From Prorocentrum cordatum (lineage: Eukaryota; Sar; Dinophyceae; Prorocentrales; Prorocentraceae), in NCBI GenBank assembly GCA_963575745.1, contig CAUYUJ010004980.1, forward strand, positions 56,152 through 120,151: DNA of 64,000 nt. Reading direction: 5' to 3'. Positions 19,858 to 30,387 of the stretch are shown here, piece after piece (the stretch's first letter is position 1; each line of letters begins with the position of its first letter). The position numbers and the translations under genes were made by a program. The notes under the pieces were generated by a model that worked only from the letters and a program-made list of their open reading frames with translations, searched no databases and was not told where the DNA came from.

Positions 19858-19978
19858 CGCCCTCTCCTTCATAGGCGGCCGGATTCAGGTGTCAGAGGAC
19901 AGACGCGAAAACGGCGGCATGCTGGAGGCAAGGCGCAGCAGGAAGGAAGGGGCGATCATTACAACTGTTCCAGCCTCG

Positions 19979-20012
19979 CCCTCCTCCTCCTCCTCCTCCT
20001 CCTCCTCCTCCT
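19979..20012 (+). repeat. CTC microsatellite
   Basis: Short CTC run. Confidence 0.9.
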
Positions 20013-20034
20013 GCTCCTGCCACCCCCATCGACA

Positions 20035-20160
20035 TCATCGTGCCCCTCCTCTGGGGGAACCAACGGTACCGCGGCCGCTACTCGGACCTCTCCTGGGGTA
20101 CGTTCTGGCCAGAATGTCGAAGCGAATCCAGCGGTGGCGGTACCCGGGAGGTCTCCGCGG
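20035..20160 (-). repeat. L repeat
   Basis: Blocks such as GTTCTGGCCAGAATG, CCAGCGGTGGCGGTA and AGGTCTCC recur in either orientation at 41265-41400, 51585-51730 and 55775-55895. Confidence 0.6.
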
Positions 20161-20654
20161 CCTCTTGAAGCGTCAGAAAGCCCGGCCCCAGGACCCCTCC
20201 GCAGGCCCCCAGAGGCCCGAGAAAAGCCCATGGCTTTGATGTCCTCAATCCTCCTTCCCTCGCGGTGGACGAAAGGGTCATCGCACCGGCCTTGCAGACG
20301 TGCTGCAGCGGATTTCTGCGTGGATTTCTGTTTGGATGTTTGCCCTGAGCGGCGAGCGAAAAACGAAGATAATTTCGCGTGGATTCTTTTCGGAGCTCAT
20401 TCCTGGCCCAAAGAAATCCGCACGAAACTCACCTCGAAATCCGGAACGAAATTCTCCAGGATATTCAAGGCCCACCCTATTGTTTTGCGAACGACATCCG
20501 CTCTGCGATGCTGGCGCCATGAAAAAAGGGGGGACCGCCTGCGGCAAAACGGTGTTGCGACCAGAGCACCCACTGGCGGGGCCGGAACGGGCTGCGCGCA
20601 GCAAGCTCCGTACCCCACCCTTCCCAACCCTGAGGCCTGGGCGTCGCAATTTTG

Positions 20655-20880
20655 GTCACAGAGCGTTTTCTTTGGAGTCCCGAAACGGTGCGGTGACAAA
20701 ACGTGCGGTGACCTCGAAATCCCCCAAGACCTCACCGCACGGTCCGTCACCGCACGGTCTTGGGATCCCGGAGGCCCCTGTCGCCCGAGACATCCTCGGA
20801 GAACGACGCGAGTCCCAAAACCGTGCGGTGACCCCGAATCCCCACCGACTCACCGCACGGTGTGGTCACCACCCCGTTTG
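20655..20880 (+). repeat. S repeat, copy 1, rich in ACCGCACGGT
   Basis: Multiple GTGCGGTGA / TCACCGCAC inverted motifs plus TCGCCCGAGACATCCTCGGA. A diverged copy lies at 25700-25905. Confidence 0.75.
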
Positions 20881-21031
20881 AACCTTCGCGCAACTGCAGA
20901 AACCAGGACTCTCACGGATCGACGCGGCTCGAGAAGTGCAGCAGAGAGGTACAGTGTGAGGGTCCGGGCGTGATTTCCCGCGACGCGGCAATTCTTTTTA
21001 CGACGTCGGCACTCAGGGAAGCCCCCTCCTT

Positions 21032-21162
21032 GGCATCGCTCGGACGTGTGCGTTTTTTCCTCGGCGAGGACCATCGAAGAGCACCCTTGATCATTTGGCG
21101 AAGAAGCCACGCACGAAACCGACAAAAAAAAACAGGGAATGGACGTCCGAGCGATGGCCAGC
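21032..21162 (-). mobile_element. D-family MITE
   Basis: About 130 bp with inverted ends TTGGCATCGCTCGGACGT; core GATCATTTGGCGAAGAAGCC and CACGCACGAAACCGAC. Other copies: 34755-34862, 36328-36462, 59676-59803. Confidence 0.8.
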
Positions 21163-21296
21163 CTCCCGCGCCCCCGTCACGAACTGACGGCGGTGTCCGG
21201 CCCGAAGTCGGCGCCTCGCCCCGTCTCCGCCCAGCTCCGGGGGCGGCTTGAACGCTCGCCGCAGCAGCATGGGCCGCCGACCTGCGTGGAGGGAGA

Positions 21297-21600
21297 GGAG
21301 GAGGAGGAGGAGGAGGAGGAGGAGGAGGAGGAGGAGGAGGAGGNNNNNNNNNNNNNNNNNNNNNNNNNNNNNNNNNNNNNNNNNNNNNNNNNNNNNNNNN
21401 NNNNNNNNNNNNNNNNNNNNNNNNNNNNNNNNNNNNNNNNNNNGAGGAGGAGAGGGAGGAGGAGGAGGAGGAGGAGGATGAGGAGGAGGAGAGGGGAGGG
21501 GGGAGGGGGGAGGAGAGGAGGAGGAGGAGGAGGAGGAGGAGGAGGAGGAGGAGGAGGAGGAGGAGGAGGAGGAGGAGGAGGAGGAGGAGGAGGAGCAGCA
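21297..21600 (+). repeat. GAG microsatellite with assembly gap
   Basis: GAG repeats on both sides of a run of 100 N (21344-21443); the true repeat length is unknown. Confidence 0.95.
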
Positions 21601-21768
21601 AGTCTTCGACTTTACAGAGGTCCAGATATTTAGACGAATCATTCTAGGATTGTTGCAAGGAGGAGCGAATCATTTTTAGAGAACTCTCTGCGAGGAGGAG
21701 GTGGAACGCGTATCTGGCTTCACGCAAGCAATTTTCCTTGCACGGGATCTTTGGAAGAACATCGAACG

Positions 21769-21900
21769 ACATAAAGTTTCGGAGGCCCGTGCGGATGTAC
21801 TGGGTCGTTGCTGGAAAATCTCGACGGCGCCTGCGGCGCCGCCCCTGGCGCGCGGCATACAGCGCCAAACCAATTGAATCTGCGCGAACCTCCGGAAACT
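21769..21900 (+). mobile_element. C-family hairpin, diverged
   Basis: CATAAAGTTTCGGAGGCCCG pairs with CGCGAACCTCCGGAAACTTA; the core is GCGGCGCCGCCCCTGGCGCG. Confidence 0.65.
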
Positions 21901-21939
21901 TAGCTACTGTTTCGATGATTGTATCTGCCCCTCCTCGGC

Positions 21940-22260
21940 GGCGCGCACAAGGGTATAGGGGGAGGGGTGAAGGCTTCTTAGAAGCACCCTGCTTCTAAGA
22001 AGACTTCCTCCCTTCACCTACACCCCTCTGCTAAAGGCCTCCTAGATGGGGCCGGAGTTGATGGGTCGGAGGATCGCGCCGCATCGCCGATACATCGGCG
22101 ATACATCGCCGATGCATCGGCGACATCAGCGATGCATCGGTGACGCCAGCGCGGAGAATTTCGGGCTGCATCGTCGATGCATCGACGAGACGGCGCGATC
22201 CTCCGATCCCATCTACTCCGACGACCCCATCTAGGAGGCCTGGATCCTCATGATGACGAG
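21940..22260 (+). repeat. F repeat, copy 2
   Basis: GGCGGCGCGCACAAGGGTAT, CTTCTTAGAAGCACCCTGCT, several GATGCATCGGCGA(T/C) palindromes, GGCCTGGATCCTCATGATGA, then GAG repeats. Same layout as 8490-8760. Confidence 0.8.
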
Positions 22261-22480
22261 GAGGAGGAGGAGGAGGAGGAGGAGGAGGAGGAGGAGGAGG
22301 AGGAGGAGGAGAGGGAGGAGGAGGAGGAGGGGGAGGAGGAGGGAGGAGGGAGGAGGGAGGAGGGAGGAGGGAGGAGGAGGAGGAGGAGGGAGGGAGGAGG
22401 AGGAGGAGGAGGAGGAGGAGGAGGAGGAGGAGGAGGAGGAGGAGGACGACGAGGAGGAGGAGGAGGAGGAGGAGGCCTAG
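22250..22480 (+). repeat. GAG microsatellite
   Basis: Directly follows F repeat copy 2. Confidence 0.95.
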
Positions 22481-22629
22481 ACGTGCGCGTGGCCGATCTC
22501 CGCCGCTGCCTGCTCAAACAGCCCTGGGCGGAACCCGTGCAGGCAAGCCTCGAGAGCCGAGGCCCAGCACCACAGGGGCGTCAGTCCTCCGCACGGGCAG
22601 GCCCTGGCGGCAGGCAGCCACAAGCATTA

Positions 22630-22775
22630 GGTCGGGCATGTCCCCTTACAGGGGGCCTTTGGGCGACAAATGAAAAATACCCAACAAATGCCCCCGAATA
22701 GCCAAACAATACTTCAGACATCGTCCCCTGATTTTTTTTAACCATTTTCGAATCTTCCTCCTGTAGATTGAGGAA
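22630..22775 (+). mobile_element. A-family MITE with eroded right end
   Basis: TTAGGTCGGGCATGTCCCCT at left; the right end stops at CTTCCTCCTGTAGATTGAGG without the terminal CCCGACTTAA. Confidence 0.75.
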
Positions 22776-22922
22776 TTCTGCTCGCTGTGACGGAACAAGG
22801 CAGAGCAAAGCAGAAGGACTCGCAGATGCGCCTCAGCGCCCGGACAGCGCGGCTCAGACACGCAGGCGTGAGGTCCCTGAGCTTGCTCCATGAGGCGTGC
22901 CGCCGGTGACGCATGTCAAACC

Positions 22923-23194
22923 GAAGAGGCGAGGAAGGGGACAGACAGGGGAGGATCGGGCGTCGGCAGAACTGGGTTTAGTGGGACCCGGTTCAGTGAT
23001 CTGTACCGGGGCCCCCCCGTCCCATTTCCACTAACCGGAATTGCAGTCACCCGAAAAACACCAGTTACGGTTAACCTGGTTTAGTGATTCTGGCCAATTG
23101 AAGGGCCCCAGGGCCCTACCACTAACCAGGCCCCCTTACCTGGGGTCCTGGCTATACCCGAGAAGAGGCGAGGAAGGGGACAGACAGGGGAGGA
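22923..23194 (+). mobile_element. M element, copy 2, flanked by 33-bp direct repeats
   Basis: Element 22956-23161 with short inverted ends (TCGGGCGTCGGCAG / CTGGCTATACCCGA). The 33 bases at 22923-22955 (starting GAAGAGGCGAGGAAGGGGAC) recur exactly at 23162-23194, and both copies touch the element. Confidence 0.8.
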
Positions 23195-23199
23195 GGAGG

Positions 23200-23582
23200 A
23201 GCGGGGACGCAGGAGTGGGCAGCGCCGCTGCCAGAGAGATGCTTGTCGCGCGCAACAGCTGCGCCAAGCCCTGGCAGGGCCAGAGGAACTGACGCTGCAG
23301 CGCTCCAGAACCACTCGACAAAGCGCACAGCAAAAACAACTTGGCACGACACCGCTCTTGAGAGCGCCGCCGCGGGCGCTCGAGGCGGTCGCTGGAGCTG
23401 CCGGCGTCGATCCCATACACCCAGCGGTGCACCTACTCTTCGCTGGAGCCCCTGGTCGTGCCTCTTCTCGGCCGCCCCCCTGTGGTCACGGCGCGACCCT
23501 CCTCTTGTGGAGGAGTGTCGTGCGGATCAACACATGGGAACGGATGGGGCCTGCAACAACAGGGTCACCAACCGGCCAGTGA
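23200..23582 (+). CDS. Possible coding region, unrecognised
   Basis: An open plus frame reads LRQALAGPEELTLQRSRTTR, then LLRAPPRALEAVAGAAGVDP and IHPAVHLLFAGAPG, ending in TGA at 23582. Composition looks protein-like, but minus frames are also open. It starts just after the right 33-bp duplicate of element M. Confidence 0.25.
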
Positions 23583-24047
23583 CACGGGGAGGAGGATGGG
23601 GTCGAAACGGGGAGGGGGGGAGGAAAGGGGAGGGGAGTACCGCTGGGGAGTAAGTATCGCGATCGAGCGAGCAGCCAGGACTCGCAGGCGCCCCGAAGAT
23701 CTCGCGGCTGAATTTTTCGCCACACGAGATGACTCCGTGCCAGACTCATAACGGCCCAGCACTCTGGCCCTCAAAAGGGGCCCGTTTGTGGTCGCATGGC
23801 TCCCACTCCACTGTGACGGCTGGAGGTGCCCCAGCCCTTCTCGATGTGCTAGTCTCGCAACCAGCTCCTCGCATGCGCAGTCCCCGCTCTGCAGCTGCGA
23901 CTGGGGCCACCTCCCCAGACAGGAGGGGGCGGAGGAAGAGGAGGAGGAGGGAGAGGAGGACGGGGAGGAGGAGGAGGCTCTCCTATAGCTGCCTGCCGTT
24001 CCAAAACCTCATCCCTCCTTCCATCCCTCTCGTTTGTATGTATACCT

Positions 24048-24055
<8 letters not shown>

Positions 24056-24081
<26 letters not shown>

Positions 24082-24082
24082 C
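24056..24082. repeat. TA microsatellite
   Basis: TA dinucleotide run. Confidence 0.9.
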
Positions 24083-24129
24083 ATTGTACAAATTTACAAT
24101 GTGTATATGTACATATGTAAAACGCTCCT

Positions 24130-24800
24130 CCCCGTCGCACCCCCAGGGCGAACCAGCCATTCGCTTGAGACTTCCTCACCACTTACGATCCTGGAGCTTG
24201 ACATTTGCAGCAGTTCCAAAGATGGATCGCGAACGATTTTGAAATCGCGGCTCTCGCCTTAGCGCCGGGCGCCTTCGTGTTTAAAACTTGCAGCAATTTC
24301 AGAGATGGAGGGAGTGTCCTCTTGAACATGTGGATCTCGCCTTAGTGCCGCGCGCATTCGTTGTACACAGTCGCAAGGATGGAGGGCGGTTCCTTTTCAA
24401 AATGTAGCTCCCGCCTTAACGCCGCGTGCACTTGTCGTAAACACTTGCAACAGCTTCAGGGATTCGTGGCATGAAGTCCCAGGAATAATTTTCTGGCGCG
24501 GTTCAGGTTTGTCAGGACGCACCAGTCACGTTGATTCGCTGCGTTGAAGTCCCAAGAGCTGCGATCTGGCGCGACTTAGGATTGTCAATGCGCAACCGTC
24601 ACGTTGATTCGCGGCGCTGGAGTTCCGGGAATAGTGTTTCGGCACGATTGAGGATTCTCATACAGTTGTCTTTCAATGGGGCACTTCCCGCAGTGAAAAT
24701 GGATTCTTGCAGGGACCTGTGGCGAGGGAACTTGGAGGGATCTTGGAGAAAGGGTTTCTGCGGCAACATCGCTGATGCGTCTCGGATTTGCACGGGCCCC
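24130..24800 (+). repeat. Composite repeat J, copy 2
   Basis: Same order as 15100-16115 with about four ~83-bp units, the GGCGTTGAAGTCCC-type second repeat and the tail AACATCGCTGATGCGTCTCG. Confidence 0.8.
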
Positions 24801-25065
24801 TTCCTCCTTCTCGTGCCAGCTCCCCCCTCTGATGGCTCCTTGCGCTAGGCGGCCTTCAGAAACTAGGCTGTAGCGTTTGGGCTGCAAGAGAAAACGCAAG
24901 CTCGCCTGCGTGCAGATTGAGCGGTGCAGGAGGTGCAAGGGGAGACGGAAACGTGGAGAGCCCGCGAGGGCCCAAGAGTGCATCAGAACTGCTGGCGTCG
25001 GCACGGTGGCCCCCAACCCCATCCCGTCCCAACAAAAACCCTGCCTCCCCCCTCAGGGGGGCGAA

Positions 25066-25250
25066 CAATGACATTAACATAACAACTCGGAGGTCCGCGC
25101 GGATTTCTCGCACCCGCGCTGGACCCCCCCGCAGGCGCTTCAAGCGCCGCCCCTGGCGCGCTCCAGGGGGTCCAGCGCGGATCCAAGACATCTGCGTGGA
25201 CCTCCAAGTTTGTATGACTATGTCATTCTTCGTTCCCCTATCCCTTGAAA
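25066..25250 (+). mobile_element. C-family hairpin element
   Basis: ACATAACAACTCGGAGGTCC pairs with GACCTCCAAGTTTGTATGAC; the right tip TGTCATTCTTCGTTCCCCTA matches the tips at 36626 and 61690. Confidence 0.8.
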
Positions 25251-25426
25251 CGGCCTAAGACCGAAACCGACGGACCTGGACCCGCAAGAATGGCGGCCGC
25301 GACGCCCTCTCGCGTACCGACAACGGCCAATCCGCTAATCGACGTGTCAGGGTAGGAGGTCTTTCAACCTCCGATTCTGGCGCCCCGCACCGGCGGGGCC
25401 GGGGGGGCCAGAGGACGAGCGTCAGG

Positions 25427-25695
25427 TCTGGCATGTCCTTACAGGCGGATTCTGGACGAAGAATCAGCCATAATCAACAAGTACTCAAAGATAATCGAAA
25501 CTTATAACAAAAACGTCCCATCTCATTTTTCTGGTAGTCCTCCTGCAGAATGACATGCCTGTCCTCCTGCAGGCGGTTTCTGGACGAAGAGTCAGCCATC
25601 ATCAAACAGCACGCAAAGATAATCGAAAATCATACCAAACAAAACGTCCCATCTTATCTTTTTGGCACTCCTCCCGTAGAAGGGCACGCCTGACT
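25427..25695 (+). mobile_element. Two A-family MITEs in tandem
   Basis: Two ~130-bp copies run head to tail, each with GGCGG.TTCTGGACGAAGA and AAAACGTCCCATCT. The middle end reads ATGACATGCCTGTCCTCCTG, so they share a boundary. Confidence 0.8.
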
Positions 25696-25699
25696 TTGA

Positions 25700-25905
25700 A
25701 GCGAGCAGGAAGGCACGTCCTTTCGGGAGTCCCGGAACGGAGGTGGTGACGGGCCGTGCGGTGGCCTCGGGATCCCCAGCGGCCTCCGCCTCACAGCTCG
25801 TCACCCCAGGGTGCGGGGACCTGGGCTGCCCCAGTCGCCCGAGACGTCCTCGGAGCGCGTGCCGAGTCCCCGACAAATCGAGTCCCCACTGACTCAACAC
25901 ACGGC
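25700..25905 (+). repeat. S repeat, copy 2
   Basis: CGGGCCGTGCGGTGGCCTCG, CAGTCGCCCGAGACGTCCTC and GAGTCCCCACTGACTCA align with 20655-20880. Confidence 0.7.
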
Positions 25906-25984
25906 TTATGTTGTTCCCGTCCTACTTGAGGACCGCATCCCAGAAATAATGATACCAGAGAAAAACCCCAATCAGAATTTTTTT

Positions 25985-26310
25985 GGGGGGGGCTATGGGG
26001 CTTTAGGGCTTTAGGGCCATGGGGCTATATGGCTATAGGGCGATGTGGCCATAGGGATATAGGGCTAGATTCCTTTAGGGCTATGGGGCTATAGGGCTAC
26101 AGGGCTATAGGGCTATAGGGCTAAGGGCTATAAGGCCATAAGGCTATTCGGGCTATAGGGCTATATACGGCTATAGGGCTTTAGGACCATAGGGCTACAG
26201 GGCTACAGGGCTATAGGGCTATAGGGCTATAGGGCTATAGGGCTATGGGGCTATGGGGCTATGGGGCTATTGGGCTATTGGGCTATTGGGCTATAGGGCT
26301 ATCGGAGGTG
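25985..26310 (+). repeat. GGGCTATAG minisatellite
   Basis: A 9-bp unit GGGCTATAG with variants (GGGCTTTAG). A short block of the same unit reappears at 27778-27870. Confidence 0.95.
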
Positions 26311-26339
26311 AGGGGGTGAGATCGAAGTGGAACGGCGAG

Positions 26340-26663
26340 CCCCCCACCGGGAAATCGGTTTCGGTTTCGTGTTCGTGCGTGCCGTGCGTGCGAGGCGAAG
26401 CTGCGTGGGCCGGCGAGAAAAAGTCTCCTGTGGCTGAGGCGCGGCCGGACCAAATGTTTCTCTTCCGGGGCGCGGGGCCCCGCGGTGTCCCGCCGGTGTC
26501 CCGCGGTGTCCTCCTGTGGCTGAGGCGCGGCCGGACCAAATGTTTCTCATCCGGGGCGCGGGGCCCCGCGGTGTCCCGCCGGTGTCCCGCGGTGTCCCGC
26601 GGTGTCCCGCGGTGTCCCGCGGTGTCCCGCGGTGTCCCGCCGGTGTCCCGCGGTGCCCCGCGA

Positions 26664-26728
<65 letters not shown>

Positions 26729-27500
26729 GATGATGATGATGGTGTCCCGATGAAGATGATGATGATGTTGATGATGGTGTCGATGATGATGATAGTGTCC
26801 CGATGATGAGGATGATGATGCTCATGATGATTATGTTGATGATGATGACGATGATGGTGTCCCGATGATGATGATGATGATGATGATTCCGATGATGTTG
26901 GTGATGATGATGTTGATGGAAATGGTGTCCTGGCGATAATGATGTTGATGATGATGATGTTGATGATGATTATGGTGTCCCGATGATGATGCTGACGATG
27001 ATGATGGTGATGATGATGGTGATGCTGATGGTGCCCCGATGATGATAATAATGATAATGACGATGTTGATGGTGATGTTTCTCATGATGATGGTGCCCCA
27101 ATGATGATGATGTTGTTGATGATGATGTCGATGATGATGATGCAATGATGATGGTGATGATGATGATGATGGTGTCCCGAGGATGATGACGATGTTGATG
27201 ATAATGTTGATGATGAGAGCGATGGTGATCATGATGGTGTCCCGATTATGATAATGTTTCTGATGATGCTGCTGATGATGATGACGATGACTGTGTCCCG
27301 ATGATGATGCTGATGATGATGATGATGATGGTGATGATGATGTTGTCCCGATGATGATGCTGACGTTGATGATGATGTTTATGATGATGATGACGGTGCC
27401 CTCATGATGATGACGATGTTGGTGATGATGTTGATGTTGATGATGTTGATGATCTTGATGATGATGATGATGACGATGATGATGATGATGATGATGACGT
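26340..27500 (+). repeat. GTGTCCCGC minisatellite then GAT microsatellite
   Basis: 26480-26660 repeats CGGTGTCCCG. 26665-27500 is GATGAT with regularly spaced GGTGTCCCGATGATGATG islands, as if the first repeat seeded the second. Confidence 0.9.
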
Positions 27501-27725
27501 TGATTGTGAGAGCGATTATGATATCGATAGTGAGATCGATATTGGGACCGAATGTGAGATCGATTGTGTGATCCATTGTGAGATCGATTGTGAGATCAAT
27601 TGTGAGTTCGATCGAATGGGATAGATCGAGTGAGATCGATTGTGAGATCGATCGAGTGAGATCGATCGAACGAGACCGATAGTGAGATCGATACTGAGAT
27701 CGATAGTGAGACCGATCGAGTGAGA
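27500..27725 (+). repeat. GAGATCGATTGT minisatellite
   Basis: Roughly 12-bp units rich in ATCGAT. Confidence 0.85.
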
Positions 27726-27865
27726 CGTTGGTTCCCCCCCCGAACCTCCTTATCACGCGAAGGGTGGTCGTATAGGTACGGCTATAGGGCTATAGGGTTA
27801 TAGTGCTATAGGGATATATGGCGATTGGGCGATTGGGCTATAGGGATATAAGGCTACTGGGCCAG

Positions 27866-28060
27866 GCACCCCCGGGCACTTCTGGGCACCCCGGGCACCC
27901 GGGCACCCCTGGGCACCCGGGCACCCCCGGGCACCCCCGGGCACCCGGGCACCCGGCCCCGGCCACCGAAATCGGCCACACACCTGGGCACCCGGGCACC
28001 CCCGGGAACCCCCGGGCACCCGGGCACCCGGCCCCGGCCACCGAAATCGGCCGCCCACCT
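27866..28060 (+). repeat. GGGCACCC repeat with a duplicated block
   Basis: CCCGGGCACC units plus two copies of GCCCCGGCCACCGAAATCGG at about 27955 and 28030. Confidence 0.85.
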
Positions 28061-28079
28061 CACCTCAGCTGTATATCCG

Positions 28080-28262
28080 CTAGGACCCCTACAGAGGCAA
28101 GCTCTGATTGGGGAACTTCGAGCACCCGGCAAAGTGTCAAAAGAGTGTCGAAACAGTGTCGAACAGGGCCCGACACGTGAAAACCCTCGAGTTGTGGGGT
28201 GCGCTCGGAACTCTTGCTGGTGCTCAAGGCTGAAGTAGTAGGTGGGAACATCATAATAACAC
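28080..28262 (+). mobile_element. B-family MITE, left end degraded
   Basis: CGAGCACCCGGCAAAGTGTC, CGACACGTGAAAACCCTCGA, GGCTGAAGTAGTAGGTGGGA and AACATCATA. Confidence 0.75.
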
Positions 28263-28337
28263 ACGGCGCGGTCGCCACTCCGTGTGGGCCTCCCCCCGAC
28301 CGATGTGGGGCTGTCGGCTGTCAGCGGTGCGTGCCAG

Positions 28338-28388
28338 CATGGCCAAGATCGAGACGCCTGGGGCCAACGCCGCCGCCCCGGGCGTGAA
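28338..28388 (+). CDS. Possible first exon, N-terminus only
   Basis: The plus strand reads GCCAGCATGGCC and encodes MAKIETPGANAAAPGVK, followed by GTGAAA, which could be a GT donor. A CTGTCAG upstream could be a trans-splice acceptor. Codon third positions are almost all G or C. No continuation was found, so the gene is unidentified. Confidence 0.3.
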
Positions 28389-28534
28389 GGTGAAAGCGCG
28401 CCTTCGGAGTGCAAGCTATCTCTGCTCTCCGTTCCTCCCTCCTGCCGCCCCGCCGCCCCGAAGGTGGGAAGAGCAGGAGGAGGAGCAGGACAGAGGGTAG
28501 AAGATGAAGACTGCGGAACAGAAACATAATCCGA

Positions 28535-28670
28535 GGCCCGAAAACCATTACGTCACCAATTTTGGGCCCCAGGGCCCACTGAGGCCCCAGGGGCCCCAGA
28601 TTAGTGAAGTGATGTTTTTTTTTCCCGTGTAAGGACCCCGAAATCCATCACTTCACTAAACCGAGCCCAG
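28535..28670. repeat. Inverted-repeat segment
   Basis: CGTCACCAATTTTGGGCCCC and GATTAGTGAAGTGATG face AAATCCATCACTTCACTAAA; foldable and related to the TTTAGTGA motif of M. Confidence 0.5.
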
Positions 28671-28845
28671 GACGAAAGTCAGGGGCCGAATTGCTGCTGT
28701 GATGCAACATCGGTCTCGTACATAACACACGCAAGCACTGCGGTCGCCCGCGTCTCTCGTCAGCGTCGCCACAGTCCGCAGGGAGCCAAAGTCGCTGGAG
28801 CGCTGCAGAAGCGCCCCGCGTCGGCACGCCGCTCGGAAGCACTAC

Positions 28846-28980
28846 GTACAAGCACTACGCAGCACAAGCACACAGATCGTCCGCGGGAACGCCGCCGGGA
28901 GCGCCGAGGAAGCGCCGCGGGAGCGCCCTGGGGAGCTTTTGCGTAGTGCTTTCACGCAGTGTTCTTGCGCCGTGTTTTTT
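28846..28980. repeat. Inverted repeat with GCACTACG arms
   Basis: GCACTACGTACAAGCACTAC faces TGCGTAGTGCTTTCACGCAG around a CGCCG-rich loop. Confidence 0.55.
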
Positions 28981-29008
28981 CGTAGTGTCTATTTCGCGTT
29001 TCAGCTTT

Positions 29009-29162
29009 TTCGGGAGCGGCCAAGAGGGGGGTGTCAGAGAGGGGGGGGTGCAAATCATGACTGGCGGCATGTGCGCGGCCCAGCGGGGGGGCCAGGGCCG
29101 TAATGAAATAAGAAGAGGCGCCCTGAAATCTGGAGAAATATCATGGCCCACGCCATGATATC
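29009..29162 (+). repeat. G repeat, copy 3
   Basis: Near-identical to 11872-12040, ending ATGGCCCACGCCATGATATC. Confidence 0.85.
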
Positions 29163-29199
29163 CCGACCTTTGTAGTTCATCATTCATGAAAGTTCTCAT

Positions 29200-29345
29200 G
29201 TCACCACTGAGCATCACCGTCCCCCTCCCCTGGCGCACGGAGCGCGCAAGTGGTGGTGCTGGATGCGCCGCCGGGGGTTCCCAGCGCCGACCCGCGAGAG
29301 CCGTCCGGATGCCGGAGCTTTGATGCTTGTGAGGGTCTTCTTCTT
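29200..29345 (+). mobile_element. C-family hairpin, degenerate
   Basis: CCCTGGCGCACGGAGCGCGC and CGGAGCTTTGATGCTTGTGA keep family traits. Confidence 0.5.
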
Positions 29346-29361
29346 CGAGGAGAGCAGAGGG

Positions 29362-29573
29362 ATGATAGGTTTAAGTCGGGCCTGTCCCCCTACAGGGGGA
29401 TTTTCAACGAAAAATAAAACAATACCTCAAACATAGCAAAACAAAAATCCAAAAATAGTCGGGGGACTATGTTTTATATCGTACTTTTTGACCTTTTTGG
29501 GGTATATTGGGGGTATTTTTCATTTTGCGTCGGAAATACCCCTGTAGGGGGACACGCCCGACATAATGATAGG
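29362..29573 (+). mobile_element. A-family MITE with perfect 8-bp target duplication
   Basis: The element is 29370-29565 (196 bp), flanked by ATGATAGG. Its long inverted ends are GTCGGGCCTGTCCCCCTACA and TGTAGGGGGACACGCCCGAC. The left junction reads ATAG|GTTTAA, a possible GT donor. Confidence 0.9.
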
Positions 29574-29708
29574 GGAACGGCAAGGGGAACTGGCTCGCTC
29601 GGGGGGGGGATCGCATGTGCCCGGAAGCGGCAATCCACTGCCGATCGACGGGTGGTCGGCGCCCTCGATGGCGAGAGCGCGCGCTCCTGGGCCGGGCGGG
29701 AGACCCGG

Positions 29709-29745
29709 GCCCAGACTTCGGTCGGGCATGTCCCCCTCAGCGTTT

Positions 29746-29804
<59 letters not shown>

Positions 29805-30230
29805 GGTTCTGTAAAACAGATTATGATTCTTATGATTATTATGATTATTTGACCATTAATAGTATGATGATTCCTATGATTATGATGATGACGATGATGA
29901 TGATGAGGAGGAGGATGAGGATGATTATTTATACATATATATGTATGTATATTCAATAATCAGAACATGCTCAACAATACTAAAAAATAATCCACAAACA
30001 GTCGCCAGACTATGGTTCGACTGTTCCTGAATGTTCCTCCCGTTGGCGAGCGAACAACGCACACCCATACCCATAGGGGGGTTCGTGGGGAGGAGGACTG
30101 GCTATGGGTATGGGTGCGGGTTGTCGGACCCTGGGGAACGCTCCCGTTCGAGCGGGGCCCCCCATCCGACAACACGCACCCATGGCCCTCTCCGACCCCC
30201 CTTATGGGTATGGGTGTGTGTGTGTGTGTG

Positions 30231-30274
<44 letters not shown>

Positions 30275-30351
30275 GGTGTGTGTGTGTGTGTGTTGTTGGC
30301 TCGTCAGATGCAGTAGAGGGACAGGCCCGACTTAAGCCCAAACTGGCGATG
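29709..30351 (+). mobile_element. A-family MITE expanded by GTT and GT microsatellites
   Basis: The ends are TCGGGCATGTCCCC (about 29722) and GAGGGACAGGCCCGACTTAA (30343). In between are a GTT run (29741-29805), GATTATTATGA repeats and a GT run (30215-30297). Flanks GCCCAGAC / GCCCAAAC differ at one base. Confidence 0.75.
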
Positions 30352-30387
30352 CATGGGCGATTGGGGGTCGATGCCTCCCGCCCCCCC

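Noticed and set aside
25985-26310. Interstitial telomere repeat (TTTAGGG-like)
   Set aside because: Only a few GGGCTTTAG variants occur; the dominant 9-mer GGGCTATAG is not a telomere unit.
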